This document shows positions 31,986 through 40,993 of a DNA stretch of 64,000 nucleotides, in pieces. The stretch's first letter is position 1; each line of letters starts with the position of its first letter. The notes beneath the pieces are model-generated. The model saw nothing but the letters and a program-made list of their open reading frames with translations, made no database searches and was not told where the DNA came from. The position numbers and the translations under genes are program-made. Origin of the DNA: Halopseudomonas salegens (GTDB taxonomy: Bacteria > Pseudomonadota > Gammaproteobacteria > Pseudomonadales > Pseudomonadaceae); contig NZ_LT629787.1 of the NCBI RefSeq assembly GCF_900105655.1, forward strand, positions 806,001 to 870,000, written 5' to 3'.

Positions 31986-33818
31986 ATGCATCCACGGGTA
32001 ATTGAAGTAACCGAGCGCGTAGCCAGACGCAGTGCTGCCAGCCGGCGTGCCTGGCTGGCGCAAATGGATGCTGCCAGTGGTTCGCAAGAAGGCCGCCAGC
32101 GCTTGTCCTGCGGCAATCTTGCCCACGGAATGGCGGCCTGCAGCATGACGGACAAGCAACGCATTCGGCTGCCGGATGCGATCAATCTGGGCATTGTCAC
32201 TGCTTACAATGACATGCTCTCGGCGCATCAGCCGTATGCCGAATTCCCACACCAGATCAAGCAAACGGCCCACGCCATGGGCTGCACGGCCCAGGTGGCC
32301 GGTGGGGTGCCGGCCATGTGTGATGGCGTTACCCAGGGGGAGCCCGGTATGGAGCTGTCATTGCACAGCCGGGATGTGATTGCCATGGGTACTGCGGTAG
32401 CGCTGTCGCACAATATGTTTGACGCGGTGTTGTGTCTCGGCATCTGCGACAAGATCGTGCCGGGTCTGCTGATGGGGGCCTTGCGTTTTGCCCAGTTACC
32501 GGTGTTGTTCGTGCCTGCGGGCCCCATGGCCTCGGGTTTGCCGAATGACGAGAAAGCTGCCGTGCGCCAGCGTTTTGCGGCTGGCGAGGCCAGTCGCGAG
32601 GAGCTGCTGGATGCCGAAACACGCTCCTATCACAGCCCGGGCACCTGCACCTTCTATGGCACGGCAAATACCAATCAACTGCTGCTGGAGGCCATGGGGC
32701 TGCAATTGCCGGGTAGCTCCTTTGTGCACCCGCACAGCCCATTGCGCGCGGCATTGACCACCGCAGCCAGCGAGCAGGCGATCAAGCTGGCACGCAACTC
32801 GGTACGCCTGGCAGACATGTTTGATGAGCGCAGTCTGATCAATGCAGTGGTCATGCTGCTGGCCAGTGGCGGCTCGACCAACCTGACCCTGCACCTGATC
32901 GCGATTGGTCAGTCCGCCGGTTTGCAGTTGCGTTGGGATGATATGGCCGATCTCTCGGCAGTCGTACCCAGTCTGGCGCGCATGTACCCCAATGGTAGCG
33001 CGGACGTCAATCAGTTCCAGGCTGCCGGTGGGCCGGCCTGGATGTTTCGCGAGCTGCTGGCTGCGGGAGTGCTGCACGCCGATGTGCGCACCGTTGCCGG
33101 AGAGGGACTGGAACATTACACCCGTGAGCCGGTATTGCGCGACGGTGTCCTGCATTGGCAGCAAGGGCCGGAAGCCAGCCTGGATGCGAGCATTTTGCGC
33201 TCTCACGGCGATCCTTTTTCCATTGAGGCCGGCTTGCGGTTGGTTGAAGGCAATCTCGGGCGCGGTATTGTCAAGGTGTCAGCTGTCGACCCTGCGCACT
33301 GGCATGTCAGCGCGCCCTGCCGGATATTTCACAGCCAGAGCGAGCTGATTGCCGCCTTTGAGGCCGGTGAGCTGGAGCGTGATCTGGTTGCGGTAGTGCG
33401 TTTTCAGGGGCCGCAAGCCAATGGCATGCCTGAGCTGCATAAGCTGACGCCTTATCTGGGTGTGTTGCAGGATCGTGGGTTCAAGGTCGCACTGGTGACC
33501 GATGGGCGTATGTCCGGTGCCTCAGGCAAGGTGCCGGCTGCCATCCATGTCTGTCCGGAAGCGTCTGCCGGTGGCCCATTGGCACGTTTGCGCGATGGTG
33601 ATCTGATTGAGCTGGATGCGGGCAATGGCAGGCTGGCCGTGGCGGTCAGTCCGAGCGACTGGCAGGCCCGTGAGCCGGACCCAATGCCCAGTGAGCCGGC
33701 GCGTGGCTGGGGGCGTGAACTCTTTGCTGGCATGCGCGCAGCTGTCAGTCCGGCAGAAGAGGGCGCCAGCAGTTTTACTGCCGGCCTGCGCATTGCTGAC
33801 AGTGATCAGCCGGTATGA
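31986..33818 (+). CDS. edd: 6-phosphogluconate dehydratase
   Basis: Edd converts 6-phosphogluconate to 2-keto-3-deoxy-6-phosphogluconate with a [4Fe-4S] cluster, the first unique Entner-Doudoroff step. The 610-residue protein of the IlvD/Edd family shows ITAYND-like [49 protein letters not shown] and [13 protein letters not shown], which supply cluster cysteines. I start at ATG 31986; an upstream ATG at 31935 would add an unconserved tail. It is the first gene of edd-pgl-eda. Confidence 0.95.
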   Translation: MHPRVIEVTERVARRSAASRRAWLAQMDAASGSQEGRQRLSCGNLAHGMAACSMTDKQRIRLPDAINLGIVTAYNDMLSAHQPYAEFPHQIKQTAHAMGCTAQVAGGVPAMCDGVTQGEPGMELSLHSRDVIAMGTAVALSHNMFDAVLCLGICDKIVPGLLMGALRFAQLPVLFVPAGPMASGLPNDEKAAVRQRFAAGEASREELLDAETRSYHSPGTCTFYGTANTNQLLLEAMGLQLPGSSFVHPHSPLRAALTTAASEQAIKLARNSVRLADMFDERSLINAVVMLLASGGSTNLTLHLIAIGQSAGLQLRWDDMADLSAVVPSLARMYPNGSADVNQFQAAGGPAWMFRELLAAGVLHADVRTVAGEGLEHYTREPVLRDGVLHWQQGPEASLDASILRSHGDPFSIEAGLRLVEGNLGRGIVKVSAVDPAHWHVSAPCRIFHSQSELIAAFEAGELERDLVAVVRFQGPQANGMPELHKLTPYLGVLQDRGFKVALVTDGRMSGASGKVPAAIHVCPEASAGGPLARLRDGDLIELDAGNGRLAVAVSPSDWQAREPDPMPSEPARGWGRELFAGMRAAVSPAEEGASSFTAGLRIADSDQPV

Positions 33819-34516
33819 CGGTTATGGCAGACTGCAGCCGGCGGGGTGTCCAGTGGCATCCCTGCGCTGATGCCGAGGACCAGGCGCGCTGGCTGGCTAC
33901 GCAGGTCGCAGAGACCCTGCAGCAGTGCATTCGTCAGCGCGGCGTAGCTCGCCTGGCCGTATCAGGGGGTCGCAGTCCGGAGGTTTTCTTACGTCAGCTT
34001 GCCCGTTTCTCGCTGGACTGGCAGTCGGTGCATCTGACGCTGGTCGACGAACGTTGGGTGCCACCGGAACATGCCGACAGCAATGCCGGGCTGGTGCAAC
34101 GCTGCCTGGCCGAACACTGGTCGCTGATCAATTGGTTGCCATTGTATCGTGGTGTCAGTCCCGAGGCCGATGCGCAAGTGGCAGCGGCGGAGCTGGCTAC
34201 CTGGCCCGGCCTTGACCTGATTGTGCTGGGCATGGGTAGCGACGGGCATACGGCTTCCTTGTTTCCGGATTTACCCGATTGGCCAATGCTGTGCGCGGTG
34301 GATTGTCCCTGGCGTTGTGTTGCCCTGCCGGCTACGGATGAACGCCAGGCCCGCCTGAGTCTGACCGGCCGACTGTTGCACAGTGCTCCGCGACAATTGC
34401 TCGCCATCAGCGGTCAGGCTAAGCTGGATACATTGCAACAGGCCTTTGAATCGCCGCTGGCACTGCCGGTCGGGGCTTTTCTCAAGCCACCTTTGGACAT
34501 TGTCTACAGCCCATGA
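33815..34516 (+). CDS. pgl: 6-phosphogluconolactonase
   Basis: Pgl hydrolyses 6-phosphogluconolactone to 6-phosphogluconate. The 233-residue protein has [26 protein letters not shown] and [18 protein letters not shown], the family signatures. It overlaps the edd stop codon by four bases (ATGA). In many pseudomonads pgl follows zwf; here it lies between edd and eda, so three consecutive steps are co-transcribed. Confidence 0.93.
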   Translation: MTVMADCSRRGVQWHPCADAEDQARWLATQVAETLQQCIRQRGVARLAVSGGRSPEVFLRQLARFSLDWQSVHLTLVDERWVPPEHADSNAGLVQRCLAEHWSLINWLPLYRGVSPEADAQVAAAELATWPGLDLIVLGMGSDGHTASLFPDLPDWPMLCAVDCPWRCVALPATDERQARLSLTGRLLHSAPRQLLAISGQAKLDTLQQAFESPLALPVGAFLKPPLDIVYSP

Positions 34517-34526
34517 GGCTGAATGG

Positions 34527-35192
34527 ATGCACATGAGCCTGGCTGACAATACACGAACACTTGACCGGATTTTTGCCCATTCACCTTTGCTGCCGGTGCT
34601 CAGCATCCAGCGCGAAGCGGATGTATTGCCATTGGCGGATGCCTTGGCGAAGGGCGGGGTGACTACTCTGGAAGTCACCCTGCGCACGCCCCTGGGGTTG
34701 AAGGCGATCGCTCGCCTGCGTGCCGAACGACCCGAGCTGACCGTTGGTGCCGGCACGGTGCTGGATGGTCGACAGTTTCAATCGGTGCTGGATGCCGGTG
34801 CACAATTCGTCGTTACCCCGGGTTGTACTGACGAGTTGTTGACCCTGGGGCTGGATAGTCCGGTGCCATTGCTGCCAGGCATCGCAACGGCTTCGGAAAT
34901 CCTCATGGGCTATCGGCTGGGTTATCGTCGCTTCAAGCTGTTTCCGGCGGAAGTGGTCGGCGGCCAGGCGGCGTTGAAGTCATTTTCCGGCCCCTTTCAC
35001 GGCATCCGTTTTTGCCCGACCGGTGGTATTGGCCTGAGCAAGCTGGCGGACTATCTGGCATTGGACAACGTGATGGCGGTGGGCGGCACCTGGATGGCGC
35101 CGCAGCGCATCGTGGAACAGGGTGATTGGGCTGCAATCACCGCGTTATGTCTCGAATCGAGAGCCATGTTGCCAACTACGCCCGGGGCGTAG
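34527..35192 (+). CDS. eda: KDPG/KHG aldolase
   Basis: Eda cleaves 2-keto-3-deoxy-6-phosphogluconate to pyruvate and glyceraldehyde 3-phosphate through a Schiff-base lysine. In this protein of about 221 residues the lysine lies in RRFKLFPAEVVGG; LPVLSIQ near the start, GGVTTLEVTLRT and ATASEILMGYRLG are family motifs. Start ATG 34527 or 34533. The last codons fall within a strong hairpin that likely ends transcription. Confidence 0.94.
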   Translation: MHMSLADNTRTLDRIFAHSPLLPVLSIQREADVLPLADALAKGGVTTLEVTLRTPLGLKAIARLRAERPELTVGAGTVLDGRQFQSVLDAGAQFVVTPGCTDELLTLGLDSPVPLLPGIATASEILMGYRLGYRRFKLFPAEVVGGQAALKSFSGPFHGIRFCPTGGIGLSKLADYLALDNVMAVGGTWMAPQRIVEQGDWAAITALCLESRAMLPTTPGA

Positions 35193-35198
35193 TTGGCA
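35168..35198 (+). terminator. Hairpin at the end of eda
   Basis: TTGCCAACTACGCCC is followed after one base by its perfect reverse complement (35168-35198). The stem covers the eda stop codon and lies between the convergent genes eda and uspE, so it could act in both directions. There is no long T tract. Confidence 0.6.
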
Positions 35199-35215
35199 AG
35201 GGTGCATCGAGGGAA

Positions 35216-36154
35216 TCAGTGGTCGGGTTTGCTCGGATCGACAAAATCATCCGGCTTGATGACCAGTACATCGCAACCGGCCTCATCCAGCAAGCGCTCG
35301 GCGGTGTGACCGATCAGTGCGCTGTCCAGGCGTGAGCGTGATACCGCCCCCATCACCAGCAGATTGATGCTGTGTTGCTCGATGAATTCCGGGATGGCTT
35401 CTTCGGGATAACCCTGCAACAAGTGACTGTGTTCGGCATCCACCGCGCTATTCTCGGTCATCTCACTGAAGGCTTTGGCATGACGGTCACGAACATCGCC
35501 GGCGTAGCCGTCATAATCGGTTATCACGCTGGCATCAAACACCAGAGTCCGCGGCAACGGATTGTAGCAGTGGGCGATGTGTAGCTGGGCCGAGGCTCTT
35601 AGCGCGAGTGTTTCGGCAAAGCGGATCAGCTTGCGATCCAGGGCGGCCGGTTTGTCGGCATCATGCAAGGGGTCAACACTGGCACAAATGTGTTGCAAGG
35701 GATCGTCAGCCTTTTTGACCAGCCACAGAGGCGCCTCGCAGTGCCGGATCAATTGCCAGTCGGTATTGGTCAGGAAAAGCTTCTTGATCGGATTGTGATG
35801 GTGCGTGGTTTTCAGTACCAGATCGGGGTCATGTTCACTGATGGCGCGCAGGATATGCCGGTCCCGGCGCTTGCCCCAGACCGCCTGGGTGGTCACCTTG
35901 TTGCCCTTTTGCCGGATTGGCCTGGCCAGTTTTTCCAGCCGGCTTTCATGGTGCTCGAGCAAGGAAGCGCGCGCCTGCTCCAGGCCGGGCGTGTCAAACA
36001 GCCAGCCACCATCCAGCGCCGGTACATACTCGACCAGAAACAGGGTAACGTCAGCCTCCGGATACAGGTCACAGAGCTGGGCAGCCCGACGCAGGCAGGG
36101 TTGATCCTCTTCGCTGGTCGGATCAATGACGACCAATAAATGTTGCAGATCCAT
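35216..36154 (-). CDS. uspE: Universal stress protein E, tandem Usp domains
   Basis: A 312-residue cytoplasmic protein made of two UspA-type domains (about 1-150 and 160-305). The second has VMGAVSRSRLDSALIGHTAE, close to the GxxGxnx9G nucleotide-binding loop. UspE-like proteins help survival under anaerobic or energy stress. I use the ATG at 36154 with AAGGAG just upstream. An Anr-type box lies 58 bp before the start. Confidence 0.9.
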   Translation of the reverse strand: MDLQHLLVVIDPTSEEDQPCLRRAAQLCDLYPEADVTLFLVEYVPALDGGWLFDTPGLEQARASLLEHHESRLEKLARPIRQKGNKVTTQAVWGKRRDRHILRAISEHDPDLVLKTTHHHNPIKKLFLTNTDWQLIRHCEAPLWLVKKADDPLQHICASVDPLHDADKPAALDRKLIRFAETLALRASAQLHIAHCYNPLPRTLVFDASVITDYDGYAGDVRDRHAKAFSEMTENSAVDAEHSHLLQGYPEEAIPEFIEQHSINLLVMGAVSRSRLDSALIGHTAERLLDEAGCDVLVIKPDDFVDPSKPDH

Positions 36155-36211
36155 CAGTACACTCCTTGGCAAGGCATAGCGTCAGTCTAGAACACCCGGC
36201 ACAGATGTGAA

Positions 36212-36225
36212 GTGATCCAGATCAA
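36212..36225 (-). promoter_or_regulatory. Anr/FNR box upstream of uspE
   Basis: Read on the minus strand the site is TTGATCTGGATCAC, matching TTGAT-N4-ATCAA at nine of ten conserved positions. Its distance from the uspE ATG fits an activator site near -41.5 and low-oxygen induction. Confidence 0.72.
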
Positions 36226-36288
36226 GTCAAGAATCTGTGCAGAGTGCCGATAATAATGACAATAATCACCGACTGAATAGTGACATCC

Positions 36289-36663
36289 ATGATTGCCAAA
36301 ACCGTATTGCTTGCATTGTGCGCCTCTGTTCTGCTGCTGTCCGGCTGTGCTGGCAGCCCGCAAAAACATCTGGGCCGTGCCTATCAGGCCTATGAAGCAG
36401 GTTCCTGTGAGCAGGCGCAGCAGGCGTTGATCAGGGCAGAACACCATAACTATTCCCGCGGCCACCTGCAGCCGGACATTTCCTTGTTGCGCGGGCTGTG
36501 TCTCGAGCGACAGGCGCTGTATCTGGATGCCGCTCAAACCTACCATTTTATCCTTCGGCACTATCCGCAAAGTGAACCCGGCTACCGTGCTGGCGCACGG
36601 CTGGAAACCCTGCGACAACTGGGCTACGTTGATCCGGCACAGCAACTGAAGCCGCAAGACTGA
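36289..36663 (+). CDS. TPR-like lipoprotein
   Basis: A small outer-membrane lipoprotein (124 residues from ATG 36289; a slightly longer start at 36280 is possible). The lipobox is LSGC, followed by AGS. The mature part looks like two or three TPR helices (LGRAYQAYEAGSCEQAQQAL; LEREQ-like RQALYLDAAQTYHFILRHYP). No catalytic residues. It is divergent from uspE, sharing its upstream region, including the Anr box. Confidence 0.75.
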   Translation: MIAKTVLLALCASVLLLSGCAGSPQKHLGRAYQAYEAGSCEQAQQALIRAEHHNYSRGHLQPDISLLRGLCLERQALYLDAAQTYHFILRHYPQSEPGYRAGARLETLRQLGYVDPAQQLKPQD

Positions 36664-36850
36664 AAAAGCAAAGCAGTCGAGAATGTGCAGTTCCGATGCT
36701 GTCAATGAGCTGCTGATCGCACGCGCGCACGGAGTGCTTGTATCGCTGTTGCGGCAATGCAGATAATGTTTTCAGTGGTTTTCCAGGCGGCAGACTGACG
36801 CTGGCTGCGCTATGCTGACCCGGAAGCAAGCTCTTTCTGGTTAAACGAAT

Positions 36851-37228
36851 ATGCACGCAGAATATTCCCCGGTACCCCATCGGCGACTTATCGAACGGCA
36901 CCAACTGAATGCCTATCTTCAGGTATTCAATGCCTGGAATCAGCGCAGTCTGGGTTATCTCGCCAACATTTCCTGCTTTGGTCTGATGCTGCACAGCCGT
37001 CTGCCGTTGATTGTCGGGGCTGAGTATCAGCTGTATTTGTGCCTGCCGGGGCTGGACGGGCAAACGCACAGGCTTGATTTTCGCGCGAGCAGTTGCTGGT
37101 GTCGGGCCGATCCGGTTGCCGGGGACTATGCGACCGGTTTGCAACTGCTCAGTGGCAAGCGCGAATTCGCCCAATTGGCTGCCGAGCTGAAGTCGTACTT
37201 CAGTTTTGTTGACCCGGTGCAGGCCTGA
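36851..37228 (+). CDS. PilZ-domain protein, probable c-di-GMP receptor
   Basis: A 125-residue protein. HRRLIERHQL carries the RxxxR half and NISCFGLML the (D/N)xSxxG half of the PilZ c-di-GMP-binding signature. Single-domain PilZ proteins alter motility or exopolysaccharide output through a partner. It lies just upstream of sbcB. Confidence 0.85.
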   Translation: MHAEYSPVPHRRLIERHQLNAYLQVFNAWNQRSLGYLANISCFGLMLHSRLPLIVGAEYQLYLCLPGLDGQTHRLDFRASSCWCRADPVAGDYATGLQLLSGKREFAQLAAELKSYFSFVDPVQA

Positions 37229-37263
37229 TCGGTTAACCTGCCTATTTGCGGCGGGGACAGGCA

Positions 37264-38700
37264 ATGGCAGACACTTTCTTCTGGTATGACTTCGAATCCA
37301 CCGGGATTGATCCAAGGCGTGATCGCCCCTTGCAGGTCGCGGGCGTCCGCACCGATACCGAACTGAACGAAATTGCCGAACCGCTGTGTATCGACAGCCA
37401 GTTGTCGCCGGATATTCTGCCGCATCCGCAGGCCTGCCTGGTCACCGGTATTGGCCCTGATCGAGCCATGGCCGGTCTGCCGGAAGCCGAATTTATCGAG
37501 CGCTTGCAGAATGAAATGATGCAGCCTGGTACCTGCAGCGTTGGCTACAACAGCCTGCGTTTTGATGACGAGATGGCCCGCTTCAGCTTTTATCGCAACT
37601 TTCATGACCCCTATGCGCGTGAGTGGCAGGGCGGTAATAGCCGCTGGGATCTCATCGATGCCCTGCGGGCCGCGCACGCTTTGCGCCCCGAAGGGATTGA
37701 GTGGCCGGAGCAGGATGGTTTCACCTCACTGCGGTTGGAACGACTGACGGCGGCCAATGGCATTGATCATGGCCAGGCCCATGATGCCCTGGCCGATGTG
37801 CGGGCAACTATTGCCATGGCGCGGTTGCTGCGCCAGGCGCAACCCCGGCTGTATGGCTATTTGCTCGGGCTGCGCAACAAGCGTCAGGTAGCCAGCCTGA
37901 TTGACCTGCAAGGGGTCAGGCCGCTGGTGCACGTGTCCGGCCGTTTTGGTCGCGAGCGACAAGGCCTGGGTGTGGTCTTGCCATTGGCCTGGCACCCGCA
38001 CAACCGCAATGCGTTGATCGTGTACGACCTGACAGCGCCGCTGGAGTTGTTGATGGATCTGGATGCCGATCAACTGCGAGCACGGCTTTACACGGCCAAT
38101 GATGATTTGGCGCCAGGTGAGCAGCGCCCCGGGCTGAAACTGGTGCACATCAACAAGTGCCCGGTGCTGGCTGATACCAAGGTCTTGCGCCCGGAAGATT
38201 GCCGCCGCTTGCAGGTCGATTTGCCCGCGGTTCAGGCACAGGCCGATGTCCTGGCAGGCAGGCGTGAGCAATTGCTGGGCAAGCTGCATCAGGTTTATAG
38301 CGACACGCCGCCGGCCAATGGCGACGAAGATGCCGAAACACAGCTCTATGCCGGCTTTATCAGTGATCAGGATCGACGCTTGTTGCCGGCTATTCGTCAG
38401 GCCGGAGGGGAGGCGCTGGGTAATGCGCAGTGGTCCTTGCAGGATCAACGCTTGCAGGATTTGTTGTTCCGTTACCAGGCACGTAACTTCCCTGAGTCCC
38501 TGTCTGCGTCACAATTGGACAGCTGGATGCAGTTCTGTCGTCAACGATTGTTGGGCGAAGTACCCGGTGCCCCCCGTACCTGGCATGCATTCAATAGTGA
38601 AATGGAGCAGGCCATGGCGCAAGCGAGTGAGGAACAAAAAACCTTGCTGAACGCGTGGAAAAGTTACAGTGCCGAATTGGCAGATTATTTGAAGTTATAA
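37264..38700 (+). CDS. sbcB: Exodeoxyribonuclease I
   Basis: SbcB degrades single-stranded DNA 3' to 5' and acts in repair. The 478-residue protein begins with the DEDD exonuclease signature (FFWYDFESTGIDP), has VGYNSLRFDDEM as the second acidic motif and HDALADVRATIAMARL as the third. The C-terminal SH3-like and helical parts are full-length. ATG 37264 is used; TTG 37246 is an alternative. Confidence 0.95.
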   Translation: MADTFFWYDFESTGIDPRRDRPLQVAGVRTDTELNEIAEPLCIDSQLSPDILPHPQACLVTGIGPDRAMAGLPEAEFIERLQNEMMQPGTCSVGYNSLRFDDEMARFSFYRNFHDPYAREWQGGNSRWDLIDALRAAHALRPEGIEWPEQDGFTSLRLERLTAANGIDHGQAHDALADVRATIAMARLLRQAQPRLYGYLLGLRNKRQVASLIDLQGVRPLVHVSGRFGRERQGLGVVLPLAWHPHNRNALIVYDLTAPLELLMDLDADQLRARLYTANDDLAPGEQRPGLKLVHINKCPVLADTKVLRPEDCRRLQVDLPAVQAQADVLAGRREQLLGKLHQVYSDTPPANGDEDAETQLYAGFISDQDRRLLPAIRQAGGEALGNAQWSLQDQRLQDLLFRYQARNFPESLSASQLDSWMQFCRQRLLGEVPGAPRTWHAFNSEMEQAMAQASEEQKTLLNAWKSYSAELADYLKL

Positions 38701-38724
38701 AGTCAGCCAGAGAATAACGCGCAC

Positions 38725-38752
38725 AAAAAAGGGCAGTTAAAACTGCCCTTTA
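38725..38752. terminator. Bidirectional terminator between sbcB and mvaT
   Basis: AAAAAAGGGCAGTT, a three-base loop, then ACTGCCCTTTA: a GC-rich stem with A and T runs on both sides, able to stop transcripts of the convergent genes sbcB and mvaT. Confidence 0.85.
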
Positions 38753-38768
38753 AAGTCGCTCAGCCGGA

Positions 38769-39143
38769 TTAACCGATAATGGTCATCCAGGACTCAACGG
38801 TATCGTTACCGTATTCCTGTTTCCAGGCTTTCAGCGTCTTGTGGTTGCCGCCTTTGGTCTCGACAATTTCACCGGTCTTCGGGTTCTTGTATTGCTTGAC
38901 CTTGCGCGCGCGCTTCGGACCAGAAGCCTTGGAGCCTTTGACTGAAGGGGCCAGCTTGTTATCCGGATCAATGATGGAGATAACGTCTTTCAGCGACTTG
39001 TCGTATTGATTCATCAAGTCACGCAGTTTTTCTTCAAATTCGATTTCTTTCTTCAGTTTGTCATCATTCGACAGTGCATGCAGCTTGTCGGTCAGGTCAC
39101 GAATTTGATCTTCCAGCGAACGGTACTCTTGCAGCTTTGACAT
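38769..39143 (-). CDS. mvaT: H-NS family regulator MvaT
   Basis: A 124-residue xenogeneic silencer of the MvaT/MvaU type, specific to Pseudomonas and relatives. The N-terminal coiled-coil oligomerisation half begins MSKLQEYRSLEDQIRDL, and the C-terminal DNA-binding half contains RKVKQYKNPKTGEIVETKGG with LKAWKQEYG. MvaT coats AT-rich horizontally acquired DNA; the AT-rich cassette array 13 kb upstream is the kind of region it would bind (inference). It has a 200-bp AT-rich leader. Confidence 0.95.
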   Translation of the reverse strand: MSKLQEYRSLEDQIRDLTDKLHALSNDDKLKKEIEFEEKLRDLMNQYDKSLKDVISIIDPDNKLAPSVKGSKASGPKRARKVKQYKNPKTGEIVETKGGNHKTLKAWKQEYGNDTVESWMTIIG

Positions 39144-39371
39144 GAAGTGTCACCTGTTGGGAATAAAGGGAATGTTAAAACATGGACGGCACAATAATAG
39201 TTAGTTGTTGCGCCGAGTACAAGTGCTGGCAGCCTGTTGTTGAAGTGTTATAAGTGAATCGTCATGTTTCTGGACAAAACACAGTGTTAAGCCAAGTAAT
39301 AGCCGCTGCATTTAACGGTCAGCAAGGGTACTATGCGAATCCTTGTAGAAAAGGTTCAACAGGCCATACGC

Positions 39372-40223
39372 ATGCATACCTATCGTCTCGTGATTGCCTG
39401 CCCTGACCGGGTAGGCATTGTTTCCAGAGTCAGCAACCTTCTGGCCACCTATAATGGCTGGATTACCGAAGCCAATCATCACTCGGACAACTTGAGTGGC
39501 TGGTTCTTTATGCGGCATGAAATTCGGGCCGACTCCTTGCCTTTTGATCTGGACGGTCTGCGTACGGTTTTCGCGCCCATTGGCGAGGAATATCAGATGG
39601 ATTGGTGGGTCAGTGATTCCCGACAGCAGAAAAAAGTAGTGCTGATGGCCAGCCGGGAATCCCACTGTCTGGCTGATTTGCTGCACCGTTGGCACAGCGG
39701 TGAGCTGGGTTGCGAGATTACCAGCGTGATTTCCAACCACAATGATCTGCGTTCAATGGTCGAATGGCATGGTATTCCCTTTCATCATGTGCCGGTTGAT
39801 CCTGCCGACAAAACGCCGGCTTTTGCCCGGGTGAACGAACTGGTCAGGGCTCAGCAGGCTGATTGCATTGTTCTGGCGCGTTATATGCAAATTCTGCCGC
39901 CCGAGCTCTGTGCCGAATATGCCCATCGCATTATCAATATCCATCACAGCTTTTTGCCGTCCTTTGTTGGCGCCAAGCCTTACCATCAGGCAGCCGAGCG
40001 CGGGGTCAAGCTGATCGGAGCGACGTGTCACTATGTGACCGAGGAGCTCGATGCCGGTCCGATCATCGAGCAGGATGTGGCGCGCATCAGTCACCGACAG
40101 AATATCGAAGACCTGGTACGACTGGGCAAGGACGTGGAGAAAATGGTGCTATCCCGTGGGCTGCGCTATCACCTGGAAGACCGGGTGCTGGTTCACGACA
40201 ACAAAACGGTGGTTTTCAGCTAA
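39372..40223 (+). CDS. purU: Formyltetrahydrofolate deformylase
   Basis: PurU hydrolyses 10-formyl-THF to formate and THF. A protein of about 283 residues with an N-terminal ACT domain (RLVIACPDRVGIVSRVSNLL) and a formyltransferase-like catalytic domain (ISNHNDLRSMVEWHGIPF; LARYMQILP; NIHHSFLPSFVGAKPYHQA; then ATCHYVTEELDAGPII). I start at ATG 39372, where similarity begins; ATG 39333 with a nearby AAGGG is an alternative. Confidence 0.92.
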   Translation: MHTYRLVIACPDRVGIVSRVSNLLATYNGWITEANHHSDNLSGWFFMRHEIRADSLPFDLDGLRTVFAPIGEEYQMDWWVSDSRQQKKVVLMASRESHCLADLLHRWHSGELGCEITSVISNHNDLRSMVEWHGIPFHHVPVDPADKTPAFARVNELVRAQQADCIVLARYMQILPPELCAEYAHRIINIHHSFLPSFVGAKPYHQAAERGVKLIGATCHYVTEELDAGPIIEQDVARISHRQNIEDLVRLGKDVEKMVLSRGLRYHLEDRVLVHDNKTVVFS

Positions 40224-40265
40224 GCTGAAAAGAGATCAATTGCTTGCGCATACCAAGGAGTCAGC

Positions 40266-40679
40266 ATGCTCAAATCGGTAAAGGTTCGGGATTACATGAC
40301 CATTGATCTGGTCACTTTCAAGGCCGATATGGATCTTTTTCGCGCCATTGATGTGCTGCTTGCGCATCGGATTTCCGGCGCACCTGTCGTCGATGACGAA
40401 GGCCATTTGCTTGGGTTGTTGTCCGAGAGCGATTGCCTGCGCGGCATTTTGTCTGGCAGCTATCATGAAGAAGCCGGTGGCACAGTGGCTTCGGTAATGA
40501 CCGTCGTGGTGGAAAATATTGATGCCGATGCCGATATTATCAAGGCTGCGGAGCACTTTATTCACAAGGGCCGGCGCCGTCTGCCGGTCATGGATGAAGG
40601 CTTGTTGGTCGGGCAGATAAGCCGCCGCGATGTATTGCGCGCGGTAAAAGCCTACAACGAACACGGCGCGCCCAAATGA
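40266..40679 (+). CDS. CBS-domain pair protein
   Basis: A 137-residue protein consisting of two CBS motifs (VRDYMTIDLVTFKADMDLF; GLLSESDCLRGILSG; VASVMTVVVENIDADADI; VGQISRRDVLRAV). Such stand-alone Bateman modules bind adenosyl nucleotides and regulate partners. ACCAAGGAG precedes the ATG. Its stop overlaps the start of a small downstream gene (ATGA). Confidence 0.85.
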   Translation: MLKSVKVRDYMTIDLVTFKADMDLFRAIDVLLAHRISGAPVVDDEGHLLGLLSESDCLRGILSGSYHEEAGGTVASVMTVVVENIDADADIIKAAEHFIHKGRRRLPVMDEGLLVGQISRRDVLRAVKAYNEHGAPK

Positions 40680-40876
40680 AACCGGCTGCAGACGACGCAG
40701 AAACCAGCAATCCGCTTGACAAGGCGGTTGCCGAGGCGCCACCGACACTGGGCAGTGGCTGCCTTGCACGGTATGACATTGATGCCATGGACGACACGCT
40801 GGGTGCGGATTTTTCCTCTGCGACCCGCTTGTTACTTGTTGCAACAGAGTCACCGAAAGATCAGCCTTGCAGCTGA
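40676..40876 (+). CDS. Small hypothetical protein coupled to the CBS gene
   Basis: A 66-residue acidic, probably unstructured protein whose ATG overlaps the CBS gene stop by four bases. The coupling is the main argument that it is expressed. No motif or homologue recognised. Confidence 0.45.
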   Translation: MKPAADDAETSNPLDKAVAEAPPTLGSGCLARYDIDAMDDTLGADFSSATRLLLVATESPKDQPCS

Positions 40877-40993
40877 TGTGAAATTGCTAGTATATGTCTT
40901 GCAGTCTTGATGGTTATCCGTTGCAAGCGATAGTTGTTCAGCGATTGGCGACAGGATGTTGTTCTTTACCGTTGTCTTTTGGTGACCCGGCCA

